Shown here in pieces: positions 1 through 10,038 of a DNA stretch of 64,000 nt. A model generated the notes under the pieces. The model did not search any database. It saw nothing but the letters and a program-made list of their open reading frames with translations, and had not been told where the DNA came from. The stretch is taken from contig NC_087082.1 of assembly GCF_026151205.1 (NCBI RefSeq), forward strand, positions 1,888,001-1,952,000. The letters are read 5' to 3'. Position numbers and translations under genes: made by a program. The DNA comes from Bolinopsis microptera (Eukaryota; Ctenophora; Tentaculata; Lobata; Bolinopsidae). The first letter of the stretch is position 1; each line of letters opens with the position of its first letter.

Positions 1-204
1 CTAACTCTGCTAAACTGAACAAATTCTGAAACTTAGGTGAATAAGTGTACAACGTGCTAAACCGAAGTTCAGACTGACCAGTGAAAATGGGCGAGCGTAC
101 CAAGTGTCATTTTAATTAGAAGTTTTAGTCAGTGATTTATTATTGAAGCTTGTAATTACAATAACTAATGCTCCTATAAATACTTTAATTAATTGTTTGT
201 TCCG

Positions 205-420
205 TTATTCTTTTTCCTTCCTCTTTTCCTTGTCATCCCCTTTAGTTTTAAGATTCTTGCTATAAATGGCTACAGCTAACACTATTAATGCTAAGTACGA
301 AACAACAAGTGGGAGGTGGATCGTTGGTATACCATTAAATCGATTTAACACCGCAATTCCAGTCGCAAGCCTGGGACCACTACTAGCATAGTCACAACAT
401 CGACAAAGCTGCCATATAGC
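205..420 (-). CDS. Candidate terminal exon: one transmembrane helix plus charged tail
   Basis: A 72-codon open segment starts after an acceptor-like AG (TCAGTCAG at its 5' edge) and ends in TAA at 205-207. It codes a hydrophobic helix (IPTIHLPLVVSYLALIVLAV) followed by a short lysine/glutamate tail (ending EKRKEKE), the layout of a type I membrane protein C-terminus. A second possible acceptor lies at 370. No domain is recognised. It lies 3' of the exon at 639-781 and of the coiled-coil gene, but reading phases do not prove it belongs to either. Confidence 0.3.
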   Translation of the reverse strand, partial: AIWQLCRCCDYASSGPRLATGIAVLNRFNGIPTIHLPLVVSYLALIVLAVAIYSKNLKTKGDDKEKRKEKE

Positions 421-638
421 CTGACTGACAATTTTCTCGACTGACTGACAATGTTTCTTCTTTTTCCCCATTTAGAATACAAAGATTAGTACATTTTAGC
501 TTATGATTAATATTATATTTTTACCTATAGTTTACCTAGATGCACATGGTGTATAATAGTATACAGTATGATAAACTATGCACATGGTGTACAGTATACA
601 GCGTGATAAACGCAGTAAATATGCTTTATTTCTCTTAC

Positions 639-781
639 CAAACACTGCATATTTTCCAGGACCCTCTTCGGTCATTGTTCTAAGAGACTCATTCACATCT
701 TCTATATCATACTCAGCATCATCTTCTACATCATCCTCAGCATCATCTTCTACTTTCTTCACTTTAAGAAACATCAAATCT
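639..781 (-). CDS. Candidate internal exon with acidic repeat
   Basis: The segment is bounded by AATCACAG/AGATTTG and GTGTTTG/GTAAGA on the minus strand and is open throughout. It codes a very acidic stretch (EDDAEDDVEDDAEYDIED) and ends EEGPGKYAVF. It enters in phase 2 and leaves in phase 1, so it does not join directly to the 205-420 segment in frame. Function is unknown; it could be part of a membrane protein gene that lies partly outside the window. Confidence 0.3.
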
Positions 782-833
782 CTGTGATTATTAGATGTGA
801 GGAGAGGGCTCAGCGGAAACGGCCGCTTCATGC

Positions 834-848
834 GGGGGGGGGGGGGGG
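834..848 (+). repeat. Poly-G tract
   Basis: An uninterrupted run of about 15 G. Similar G or C runs occur at 9728-9740, 30569-30587, 46555-46576 and 47987-48003. Confidence 0.8.
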
Positions 849-1005
849 AATCATACACTTAGTACCTGCTCCCCCCGGCCCCCGCTCCATGATATTAAAA
901 GTGCCATCACATGATCATAGTTGTGACGAGCGAATAAACCTCGTCTATAACTTGGAAAATATTGTTAATTAAATTGATTGATTAGATGTTAAATCAATAT
1001 TCAAA

Positions 1006-1160
1006 TTACTTGATATAAGCTAGATTAGCTGAAATACTCTTAGTTTGAGTGCCCTTCTGTTCCGAGATTTCTTCCTTGAATTTTGTCAGCTGTGATTGTA
1101 CGTCATCTTCCAATGTTGAAGAAAACTGGCCCTCCGCATCCGTCAATGCTTTAGTATATT
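1006..1160 (-). CDS. Helical-protein gene, last exon
   Basis: 155 nt after acceptor TTTTTTTCTCAG, phase 1, ending at TAA 1006-1008. Codes a charged helix (QLTKFKEEISEQKGTQTK). Confidence 0.68.
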
Positions 1161-4100
1161 CTGAGAAAAAAATTCAGACTTATCACTATCAGCCTCGTCA
1201 GGTATTATTAAATCCAACCTTAAAAAGCACTTGCTATCCTTACAAAATCGAGATGACCCTAATTAAAATACATGGTAACTTAATTATATTACCTAAGGGC
1301 CAATAAATTTAGTTCACAATAAATTTGGCTACCATAATTTTGATTACCATAATTTTAGTCACAAATGTTTTGTCTACAACAATTTTAGTCACATTTTTTC
1401 GACTTTTCGAGACTATTTTCCATTCCATTTTTCCATTTTTTCAGTTTTTCAAATTTAATTAAACTTCACAATTATTATTTAGGGAGAGATAAAGTAAAAT
1501 AAGAAATATTATACCCCATGAAACTGGAGTATATTATACCTTTTCTATAATATAAATAATACTTTCAACACTACTATATAACAAATAATTTTAGGTCCCA
1601 ATGTCAAAGCGATAGAAGAGACTATGACGTGACCGTTTGTATCCTAAGCAACGCATCTACTTCCTGGGCTACAGTATTGACTTCGCCATTTTCTCCTCCC
1701 TCACCGCCATTTTCTCCTCCCTCTTCCTCACATCACTATGGATCTGAATTCTGTTACCAATGTTTTAAACTCGTTTTCATTAAATGAGCTGAAAGCTCTC
1801 AAGGCCAGTGTTGAGAATGTCATGAAACTTAAGAGAAATTCTGTTAAATGCGAGGACTTCTTGGAGTTGCATTCAGATTTTGTTCAGAACAAGAGTGTTC
1901 AACATGGCACGTTGATGTCTGAACTTGAAACACTTATGGCCAAGCAAACTGCTGTGAAAACTGCCACAAAGTGGCTCACTTCGACTGGAGAAGAATATGT
2001 ATGGTCTTCCTCAAATGGACACACCACGACTAAGGAGCCAATCGATATTTTAAATTATCCTGGGATATCAGAGCTTATGCATGATATCAACTCCAAGTTT
2101 GGCTGCAAGCTAAACTCATGCCTAGCAAGCATGTACAAGTCTGGTTCTTGTGCAACTAGGTACCACAACGACGACGAGGTGTCTCTTGACCAGTCGCAAG
2201 GTATTTATGTAGTTTCATTTGGAGCTGAGAGGACCATCGACATAATTCCAGAAAATGGGGATAAGCGATGTAACAGTAAATGCTATATCACCCCAAAGGA
2301 CTGTAGTTTGTATATTATGAAACCGGGGTGTCAGGAATATTGTCTTCACAAGGTTCGTGCAGAGAGCTCAGTTAAGGGGACTCGGTATAGCTTATCTTTT
2401 CGCTGCCAGATACCGAAGACAGATACAAATGTAGTCAAGGAGCAGATTGCCCGCACTACAATTCCTATGCCGCCCACCACCACCTCAACACCAACCCTTT
2501 ACTACCGAAATACTCCAAGAAAACCGAAGAGCAGGAAAAACCACTGTCCTGTTTGGTACGTCAATGACAAAATTCGTACGGACAAATAAGTTGGGATTCC
2601 GGGGAAGGAAAGTAATCAATGTGTCTCAAAGTGGTGCAAAAATTAGAGACATCACTGAAAACATTCATAATTTTCATAAAACTCATGCAGCTGCAGAAGC
2701 TGACGATATTGAAAAAATTATATTGAGTGTTGGTACAAATGACATTAAACATTCTAAGAATGGGGTTCAGTTCCTTAGGAAGTATCTTACTGAATTAATT
2801 GACACCACTAAGCAGTTATTTCCCGCTGCAATTATAATTATCCAATGTTGTCTTCCTATTAAATGTTTATATTCCTACATAGCAAAGAATGTTCTAGATT
2901 TTAATAATCTACTTAAAGACTTATGCCTAAATAATAATTGCGTGTTCTTAGACTGTTTCTCAGTCTTTTTAACTCGAGACTTTAGATCATGTAATGAACT
3001 TCTATACCATGATTGGCTTCATCTCAACATGAGAGGAGTAGGTTTACTGTCCACTTGGCTTAAGTTTGTTGTAAACGAACACAGTTTTGACAGGGTTGTA
3101 AATAATCTTCTGGGAATTTAAATCTTTGATCTTTTCTTCCATTTAATATTTTGATTAAGACGTTGCGCCTAAAATTAAAACTCAAACAAATCTCTGATTT
3201 AATCTTTTTCTCAATTTTATGCCTCCCATTTCAGGTACATTCGGTCACTGTCCATTTTCCAATATGTTAGACAATGAATCGTTTAGACTTAGAATAGGTC
3301 TTTTTGCATGCAAAAGGCCTCGTACACAGTCAAGAAATGCACTTATACATATCAACACGTTTATACCTAACAAAATTTACACATTTAAGTATCCATACAC
3401 CCCACACATCAACTACAATTATCATAATCATATGTTTCTCTTCTATTCTCTCATCATGACTTACTTTCTCCCAATTCTTCTCTCCACGGTTAGGTCCATG
3501 AACACCGTATTCCCCCTAGATTCTAATATTCATTCCTCTCTACTCCTTGACAGCCCACGTTATCTTATACCATTTCTTGCTTGCTCCCACATCAAACTTT
3601 TCTTTGTAATTATCTCCTCATGGTTTATAAGAAATGTTCTTCTCCCTGGTAAGATGAATAGAGTCAAGTATTCCAGCCGCCTCGGGCGTCTAGTCTCTTT
3701 ATTCATTCTTTGGGTTTTCTCTCTTAACTTTCTTTTGATAACTCTTGTTAATCCTTCTATGCTTAATCCAGGTCCCAACTCCCTATCTGTACTCTACCAA
3801 AATGTCCAAGGTCTCATTCCTTTCAGTAACCTAAGCTCCTCCCATCCCCTTCTTGATGGTAATAAGATTTCCGAACTTCAATCCTTTGCTAACATAGAGC
3901 AGCCTGACATAATTGCCCTAAATGAGACTTGGCTCAAAAAATCTATTTCTAGCAACGAAATCTTTCCTTCTTCTCAATATGAAATCTTCCGCAATGACCG
4001 CACGAGAAAGACTCATCCTCAAGATCCTAATAACCCTAAAAAGTTTAGGGAAAATGGAGGTGGTGTTCTTTTGGCTGTTCGGTCTGATCTCGACGCCACT

Positions 4101-7100
4101 ACAACCCGACTACCAGTTAGCCTAGGTGCAGAAATGCTTGCCGTTAAAATTTCTTTTCCTAACAAAGAGAGTATTGTAATCTGTACTTGTTATAGAGTAG
4201 GAACTCTTGGGTTACCTAATCATGATGTCATAGTTAGTTATATTCGCAAGCTAGTTTCCAAAAAGAATCCCCCTAAAATCTATGTTATTGGTGATTTTAA
4301 TCTCCCCCATATAGACTGGCTATCTTCATCCAGTACCGTACCTATTGAGCAATCCTTCATAGATTCTTTCAGTGATCTTTCTCTCTCCCAGTTGATCACA
4401 TCACCCACCCATAAAAGTGGTAATACATTAGACATTCTTCTCAGTAATTATGATAACACAATCGATAACTTGAATGTCTGTGATCCTCATTCCGTGTGCA
4501 AATCTGATCATTTTCCTGTCACTTTTTCAATTAAAAGCTCCTTTTCCCGTAAGAAAACTCCTAAACGTAAAATCTATAATTTTAAGAAAGCAAACTGGGA
4601 CATGATTAATCGTGAATTATGCTCGATTAATTGGCAAGTCCTAGAATGCCTAGATCCTGATTCGTCTTGGAAGTTAGTTAAAGACTGCATTATGAATTTA
4701 GTTGATATACATATTCCTAAAGTAATTATTAAATCAGAGTTCCAACCCCCGTGGTTCGATAGTGAACTTTTTTCTTCATGCCGTAAAAAAGATAGACTCA
4801 GAGCTAAATTTAAAATTTCTGGTTCTATTTCTGATGAGTTAAAGTTTGTTACTAGCCGTAAAGATTTTAAGAGGCTCTCATCAGCCAAAATAAGAGATAA
4901 TCTTTTTAATAGTGATGATCCAGCGCTTATAACTAAGAAGTTTTGGTCACATGTTAAGTATAAATCTAACTCCTGCCGTATTCCTAATTGTGTTAGTTAT
5001 TCTGGACAGCTTCGGTTCAATCCCAAAGATCAAGCTGAACTTTTCAATTCTTTCTTTTATAACCAGTTTTCGGATCCTTCACTTTATGACACTGACATCT
5101 CCTATGTCAATGATGTTGATTTTGATATTGACTTCGATCATCGGGATGTTCGTAAGCTTCTTTCAAATATTAATTCAAATAAAGCCCAGGGACCAGATGG
5201 CATACACGGTAAAATTCTAAAAAATTGTTCCGTAGGTTTAGCTTACCCTCTAACATGCATTTTTCGTGGATCCTACAACAGTGGCTACATTCCACAAGAA
5301 TGGAAACTTGCAAATGTTGTCCCAATATTTAAGAAAGGTAAGAAAAGTGAGGTTGAAAACTATAGACCAATATCCCTTACTTGTTTAGTCATGAAAGTTT
5401 TTGAGCGCATTGTTAAACGTAAACTGCTTTCTTTGACAAGTACCCTTCTTGATCCCAGGCAGCATGGTTTTCTAGAGCACAAGTCATGCACAACCAATAT
5501 GGTTGATTTTTGTGATAGCCTGGCATTGTCTCTTAACGAAAACATTATCAATCATGTTGTGTATTTTGATTTTGCTAAGGCATTTGATTCTGTAAATCAT
5601 GATATCCTTCTTCATAAGCTAAAGACCTTATATAACATTGATGGTACACTTCTCAAATTTCTTACCAATTACCTTCAAGGCCGTTACCAAAGAGTGGTTA
5701 TTGGTAATGAGATGTCATCTACCCTCTCAGTTAATTCTGGTGTCCCCCAGGGCTCTATCCTTGGTCCTTTACTTTTTGTATTGTTTATCAATGATATTCC
5801 TCTTGGCCTTTCGGATAATACTGATATTGTTTTGTATGCCGATGATACAAAAATCTGGCGTAAAATACATTCATCTTCTGATAATACTAATTTACAAATG
5901 GATATAGACTATCTCTCTGACTGGGCACTTAGAAACAAAATGCGATTCCATCCAGCAAAATGTAAAGTGCTTATTGTTTCAGGAAAACCATCTTTATCTC
6001 CTCCATTCGCATATAATCTTGATGGCTCTCCTCTTGTGTATGTAGAGTTAGAAAAAGATCTTGGAGTCGATGTTACTCCTAAGCTCAGTTGGAATAGTCA
6101 GTGCGACAGAATTTATACTAAGGCCTGCCAACAACTTGGTATGGTCAGAAGAGATGGCCATATTGTCATTGATCAGAAACGTCGCCGGGCGCTTTACCTC
6201 TCCCTGGTTCGTAGCCAATTCGAAAATTGTTCCATAATCTGGCGCCCTTGTAATAAATCACTTAGTGATAAATTAGAAAGTCTCCAAAAGAGAGCTATTA
6301 AATGGATTCTGTCTGAAGAGGGCCGCAGTTATCCACCTGAGCAATATGTCAAAAAGTGCAAGCTTGTCGACATTCTCCCTTTGTCTCAAAAGTTTGACTT
6401 GAATGATCTTATTTTTTTCCACAAAGTTCTGAACAATTTAATTCCTGTATGGCTGCCTCACTATCTCACTTTATATCAGGGCACTTCTCGACTAAGACGT
6501 TGCCACCTCGACAGTCTGTCTATTGTGTCATCAATTTTACCTAAGTTAAGTCAGAATTCACACACCTTATGTACCTCAAATAGCCCACTGGCAAAATCAT
6601 TTTTCTACAGAACTCATATACTGTGGAATGGACTCCCTTTACAGGTAAGACAGATTGTGTCTACAAGTGTTTTCAAAGCTGAGGTCACTAAGCATCTATG
6701 GAAATGTTTATTGGATAGTGAAACAACAGCCTAGCCTAGTCTCTTTGCTCCCCATATTATTATTATTTTTATTTTATTAATTTTTTTATCTACCTTCCTA
6801 TACTTTCAACATCATATCACACTTCACCCGCACACCTCACACATTAATGACCATATCAGACCTGTATCTAATGTATCTGGAATTTGACGTATTGAAATAC
6901 CAATTTTGACTATATATCCACAGTTATTCACCATGGATTTGTTTGTTATTAAATAGTTTTTCATAAATTTTTGGATTTAGATTAATTCGATGTAATGGGT
7001 CCAAGTTACTGCGGACATAGTTCACTATGTGTTTACCGTGTTTGGGTGCCCATCATATTTTACAGATGGGGGCGATATTTTGAACGATTCTATTTTATAT

Positions 7101-10038
7101 TCATCTATTGCTGTACTCTGTAAAATTTGAAAAGTATTTAATAAAAAAAACTGAACTAAATCTCGATAACATACCTTTGATGGCATCTGCGATGTCTGTG
7201 TTGGCTACGATGTCGGTATACAGTCCGTCCCACGTGTTTTGGACGAAGGTTGCCCATTCTTGTAGACTCTTACCATCTGTTTCCGGAAAACTCTTGAGTT
7301 TGTTTAAGCTGGTTTTAGCATCTTCAATTTTATCTGCATTTAACTGGGACAGAATTATAGAGATTAGTTACGAAACTACAGAATTATAGAGATTAGCTAC
7401 GAAACTACAGAATTATAGAGATTAGTTACGAAACTACAGAATTATAGAGATTAGCTACGAAACTACAGAATTATAGAGATTAGTTACGAAACTACAGAAT
7501 TATAGAGATTAGCTACGAAACTACAGAATTATAGAGATTAGCTACGAAACTACAGAATTATAGAGATTAGTTACGAAACTACAGAATTATAGAGATTAGC
7601 TACGAAACTACAGAATTATAGAGATTAGCTACGAAACTACAGAATTATAGAGATTAGCTACGAAACTACAGAATTATAGAGATTAGTTACGAAACTACAG
7701 AATTATAGAGATTAGCTACGAAACTACAGAATTTTAGAGATTAGTTACGAAACTACAGAATTATAGAGATTAGCTACGAAACTACAGAAATATAGAGATT
7801 AGTTACGAAACTACAGAATTATAGAGATTAGTTACGAAACTACAGAAATATAGAGATTAGTTACGAAACTACAGAAATATAGAGATTAGTTACGAAACTA
7901 CAGAAATATAGAGATTAGTTACGAAACTACAGAAATATAGAGATTAGTTACGAAACTACAGAATTATAGAGATTAGTTACGGAACTGCAGAAATATAGAG
8001 ATTAGTTACGAAACTACAGAATTATAGAGATTAGCTACGAAACTACAGAATTATAGAGATTAGCTACGAAACTACAGAATTATAGAGATTAGCTACGAAA
8101 CTACAGAAATATAGAGATTAGCTACGAAACTACAGAATTATAGAGATTAGGTACGAAACTACAGAATTATAGAGATTAGTTACGAAACTACAGAATTATA
8201 GAGATTAGTTACGAAACTACAGAAATATAGAGATTAGCTACGAAACTACAGAATTATAGAGATTAGCTACGATACTACAGAATTATAGAGATTAGCTACG
8301 AAACTACAGAAATATAGAGATTAGCTACGAAACTACAGAATTATAGAGATTAGTTACGAAACTACAGAAATATAGAGATTAGCTACGAAACTACAGAATT
8401 ATAGAGATTAGTTACGAAACTACAGAAATATAGAGATTAGTTACGAAACTACAGAATTATAGAGATTAGCTACGAAACTACAGAATTATAGAGATTAGCT
8501 ACGAAACTACAGAAATATAGAGATTAGTTACGAAACTACAGAAATATAGAGATTAGTTACGAAACTACAGAATTATAGAGATTAGTTACGAAACTACAGA
8601 AATATAGAGATTAGTTACGAAACTACAGAAATATAGAGATTAGTTACGAAACTACAGAATTATAGAGATTAGTTACGGAACTGCAGAATTATAGAGATTA
8701 GTTACGAAACTACAGAAATATAGAGATTAGCTACGAAACTACAGAATTATAGAGATTAGTTACGAAACTACAGAATTATAGAGATTAGTTACGAAACTAC
8801 AGAAATATAGAGATTAGCTACGAAACTACAGAAATATAGAGATTAGCTACGAAACTACAGAATTATAGAGATTAGTTACGAAACTACAGAATTATAGAGA
8901 TTAGCTACGAAACTACAGAAATATAGAGATTAGCTACGAAACTACAGAATTATAGAGATTAGCTACGAAACTACAGAAATATAGAGATTAGCTACGAAAC
9001 TACAGAATTATAGAGATTAGTTACGAAACTACAGAAATATAGAGATTAGCTACGAAACTACAGAATTATAGAGATTAGTTACGAAACTACAGAATTATAG
9101 AGATTAGTTACGAAACTACAGAATTATAGAGATTAGTTACGAAACTGCAGAATTATAGAGATTAGTTACGGAACTACAGAATTATAGAGATTAGTTACGA
9201 AACTACAGAATTATAGAGATTAGCTACGAAACTACAGAATTATAGAGATTAGCTACGAAACTACAGAATTATAGAGATTAGCTACGAAACTGCAGAATTA
9301 TAGAGATTAGCTACGAAACTACAGAATTATAGAGATTAGCTACATCGTTTATAAACGGAGAAAGTATTTTAGAAAAAGTCCATAGTTAATTAATTTTAGT
9401 CTGACTTGCTATTTATATACAATTACTTACATCGGCGGGATCGAATGATGTTTCGAAATCCGCAGGGTCTAAGCCTGCGTCCGAACGTGCGTTATTGTGG
9501 TCAGTATTACACTTCTCCACGTTAGCCTTACATGTCGCCAGGTGCGTGTTTATACCCGTCAGCGTAGTGCTCAATGAGTTGATATTCGTTGACAACGAAT
9601 CAACATTAGTCACCGCGTTATCAAGAGCTGAAAAAGTTTATCTTCGGTAACATTCTGTAATTACTAATGATATTATTCTTAATTTGTTAGTACAGAATTT
9701 AAACACTACATTAATCAGTTCGTTATATGGGGGGGGGGGGGTTCAGTTCGTTATATTTTACTATAAAACCCTTTCAACAATGTAGTTGTTCCATAGTTCC
9801 ACTTTTTTTGTTGAGAAAAATCCGTTGGACAAGAATCACAGAAATAAACTTTCGTTGAATATAAACCGGAATCATGATATAATAATAGTAAATTTAATTA
9901 ATCTGAATTAATATTAATATGAACTGAAAGACTATGACTTACCAGTGCCAAGACCATTTAAAGCCGTGATAGTGTTCCCGATCTCAGGCTCCAAGACAGT
10001 GTCTGTTTGCACCGCCGTCACAGATGCCTTTATCGCAT
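1006..10038 (-). CDS. Multi-exon gene for a helical, probably extracellular protein (3' part)
   Basis: Four exons join in frame on the minus strand: 9943-10038 (phase 1 to 1), 9431-9627 (1 to 0), 7175-7343 (0 to 1) and 1006-1160 (ends TAA). Each has a good donor (GTAAGTC, GTAAGTA, GTATGTT) and an AG acceptor. Together they code about 204 residues rich in Asp, Thr, Ser, Asn and Leu with heptad-like helices (NVDSLSTNINSLSTTLTGIN), one close cysteine pair (CKANVEKC) and a W..FVQNTWDGLY segment. The 5' end is missing: the first exon seen begins mid-frame. I do not recognise the family. Alternating helices with few cysteines recall the large extracellular loops of prominin-type membrane proteins, but this is only a guess. 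A stop directly follows in the last exon, although a weak donor (A/GTATTT) upstream of it would allow further 3' exons. Introns carry a LINE and a 29-bp satellite. Confidence 0.72.
1738..2589 (+). CDS. LINE ORF1, N-terminal part: AlkB-like 2OG-Fe(II) oxygenase
   Basis: 283 residues. Residues 1-80 are helical and charged. Residues about 85-222 match the AlkB-type double-stranded beta-helix signature: iron ligands H143-x-D145 in RYHNDDE, a distal histidine H204 (EYCLHKVRA) and the arginine pair R216..R222 in GTRYSLSFR, which in AlkB enzymes binds 2-oxoglutarate. AlkB proteins oxidatively remove methyl groups from nucleic acids; a role in repairing or demethylating element RNA is inference. The reading frame runs out in a proline/threonine linker just where the SGNH domain begins in the +1 frame, so the native protein was probably AlkB-SGNH and this copy has a one-base insertion in the A-run near 2536, unless frameshifting is programmed. 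Confidence 0.75.
   Translation: MDLNSVTNVLNSFSLNELKALKASVENVMKLKRNSVKCEDFLELHSDFVQNKSVQHGTLMSELETLMAKQTAVKTATKWLTSTGEEYVWSSSNGHTTTKEPIDILNYPGISELMHDINSKFGCKLNSCLASMYKSGSCATRYHNDDEVSLDQSQGIYVVSFGAERTIDIIPENGDKRCNSKCYITPKDCSLYIMKPGCQEYCLHKVRAESSVKGTRYSLSFRCQIPKTDTNVVKEQIARTTIPMPPTTTSTPTLYYRNTPRKPKSRKNHCPVWYVNDKIRTDK
2447..3121 (+). CDS. LINE ORF1, C-terminal part: SGNH/GDSL esterase-like
   Basis: 224 codons as an open frame; the domain itself starts near residue 31. SGNH blocks are visible: VLFGTSM (block I, serine kept, usual GDS read as GTS), ILSVGTND (block III with the Gly and Asn) and YHDWLHLN (block V, D..H). Esterase-type ORF1 proteins are known from CR1-clade LINEs, where they are thought to bind lipid or membranes or assist RNP assembly. 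The frame overlaps the end of the AlkB frame by 143 nt, consistent with a single ancestral ORF broken by a 1-nt shift. Confidence 0.75.
   Translation: MPALQFLCRPPPPQHQPFTTEILQENRRAGKTTVLFGTSMTKFVRTNKLGFRGRKVINVSQSGAKIRDITENIHNFHKTHAAAEADDIEKIILSVGTNDIKHSKNGVQFLRKYLTELIDTTKQLFPAAIIIIQCCLPIKCLYSYIAKNVLDFNNLLKDLCLNNNCVFLDCFSVFLTRDFRSCNELLYHDWLHLNMRGVGLLSTWLKFVVNEHSFDRVVNNLLGI
3219..6734 (+). CDS. LINE ORF2: APE endonuclease plus reverse transcriptase
   Basis: 1171 residues with no stop. The N-terminal 180 residues hold three hydrophobic stretches and end in LNPGP (residues 182-186), placed where other CR1/L2-like ORF2s have a 2A-like NPGP motif; the acidic residues of a working 2A are absent. 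The apurinic-type endonuclease follows (YQNVQG, LNETWLK with the metal-binding Glu, GDFNLPHIDW at 358, SDHFPV at 429). Reverse transcriptase motifs: NYRPISL, DFAKAFDSVNH, GVPQGSILGP and VLYADD (873-876). The C-terminus carries the usual LINE thumb/tail region. It nicks target DNA and copies element RNA at the nick. Whether the copy is active is unknown because ORF1 looks frameshifted. Confidence 0.9.
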   Translation: MPPISGTFGHCPFSNMLDNESFRLRIGLFACKRPRTQSRNALIHINTFIPNKIYTFKYPYTPHINYNYHNHMFLFYSLIMTYFLPILLSTVRSMNTVFPLDSNIHSSLLLDSPRYLIPFLACSHIKLFFVIISSWFIRNVLLPGKMNRVKYSSRLGRLVSLFILWVFSLNFLLITLVNPSMLNPGPNSLSVLYQNVQGLIPFSNLSSSHPLLDGNKISELQSFANIEQPDIIALNETWLKKSISSNEIFPSSQYEIFRNDRTRKTHPQDPNNPKKFRENGGGVLLAVRSDLDATTTRLPVSLGAEMLAVKISFPNKESIVICTCYRVGTLGLPNHDVIVSYIRKLVSKKNPPKIYVIGDFNLPHIDWLSSSSTVPIEQSFIDSFSDLSLSQLITSPTHKSGNTLDILLSNYDNTIDNLNVCDPHSVCKSDHFPVTFSIKSSFSRKKTPKRKIYNFKKANWDMINRELCSINWQVLECLDPDSSWKLVKDCIMNLVDIHIPKVIIKSEFQPPWFDSELFSSCRKKDRLRAKFKISGSISDELKFVTSRKDFKRLSSAKIRDNLFNSDDPALITKKFWSHVKYKSNSCRIPNCVSYSGQLRFNPKDQAELFNSFFYNQFSDPSLYDTDISYVNDVDFDIDFDHRDVRKLLSNINSNKAQGPDGIHGKILKNCSVGLAYPLTCIFRGSYNSGYIPQEWKLANVVPIFKKGKKSEVENYRPISLTCLVMKVFERIVKRKLLSLTSTLLDPRQHGFLEHKSCTTNMVDFCDSLALSLNENIINHVVYFDFAKAFDSVNHDILLHKLKTLYNIDGTLLKFLTNYLQGRYQRVVIGNEMSSTLSVNSGVPQGSILGPLLFVLFINDIPLGLSDNTDIVLYADDTKIWRKIHSSSDNTNLQMDIDYLSDWALRNKMRFHPAKCKVLIVSGKPSLSPPFAYNLDGSPLVYVELEKDLGVDVTPKLSWNSQCDRIYTKACQQLGMVRRDGHIVIDQKRRRALYLSLVRSQFENCSIIWRPCNKSLSDKLESLQKRAIKWILSEEGRSYPPEQYVKKCKLVDILPLSQKFDLNDLIFFHKVLNNLIPVWLPHYLTLYQGTSRLRRCHLDSLSIVSSILPKLSQNSHTLCTSNSPLAKSFFYRTHILWNGLPLQVRQIVSTSVFKAEVTKHLWKCLLDSETTA
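7175..7343 (-). CDS. Helical-protein gene, third exon seen
   Basis: 169 nt, phase 0 to 1. The acceptor (ATTCTGTCCCAG) directly touches the 29-bp satellite; the donor is AAAG/GTATGTTATC. Codes LNKLKSFPETDGKSLQEW and a conserved-looking aromatic segment. Confidence 0.72.
7344..9343. repeat. 29-bp minisatellite, about 69 copies, abutting an exon acceptor
   Basis: Near-perfect tandem repeat with unit pieces ACAGAATTATAGAGATTAG and TTACGAAACT. Two positions vary between units (TAGC/TAGT and GAATTAT/GAAATAT). Read on the gene's strand each unit gives TAACTAATCTCTATAATTC followed by TGTAG, resembling a branch point, pyrimidine-poor tract and AG acceptor. The last unit merges with the real acceptor of the exon at 7175-7343. 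Confidence 0.95.
9431..9627 (-). CDS. Helical-protein gene, second exon seen
   Basis: 197 nt, phase 1 to 0, donor GAT/GTAAGTAATT. Contains the only cysteines seen (CKANVEKC) and a heptad-like Leu/Ile pattern. Confidence 0.72.
9628..9942 (-). other. Short intron with poly-G run
   Basis: Intron between two exons of the helical-protein gene. It contains a G12-13 run at 9728-9740 and nothing else recognised. Confidence 0.6.
9943..10038 (-). CDS. Helical-protein gene, first exon seen
   Basis: 96 nt, phase 1 to 1, acceptor ATAACTTCAG, donor GTAAGTCATA. It codes a segment ending ITALNGLGT that runs in frame into the next exon. Confidence 0.7.

Larger units (their letters stand above)
1590..7100 (+). 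mobile_element. CR1-like LINE with AlkB, SGNH and EN-RT coding regions
   Basis: A non-LTR retrotransposon inserted in antisense orientation in an intron of the minus-strand helical-protein gene. Order: AlkB-like 2-oxoglutarate oxygenase (1738-2589), SGNH-type esterase fold (2447-3121, other frame), endonuclease plus reverse transcriptase (3219-6734). Element edges are estimates: the 5' end falls somewhere near 1590-1700 and the 3' end before the host exon at 7175. No clear target-site duplication or simple-repeat tail was found. ORF2 is open over its whole length, while ORF1 appears split by a one-base shift. Confidence 0.85.

Noticed and set aside
7344-9343. CRISPR-like regular repeats
   Set aside because: The units are head to tail with no unique spacers; the same holds for the 38-bp array at 50-51 kb. 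The genome is eukaryotic.
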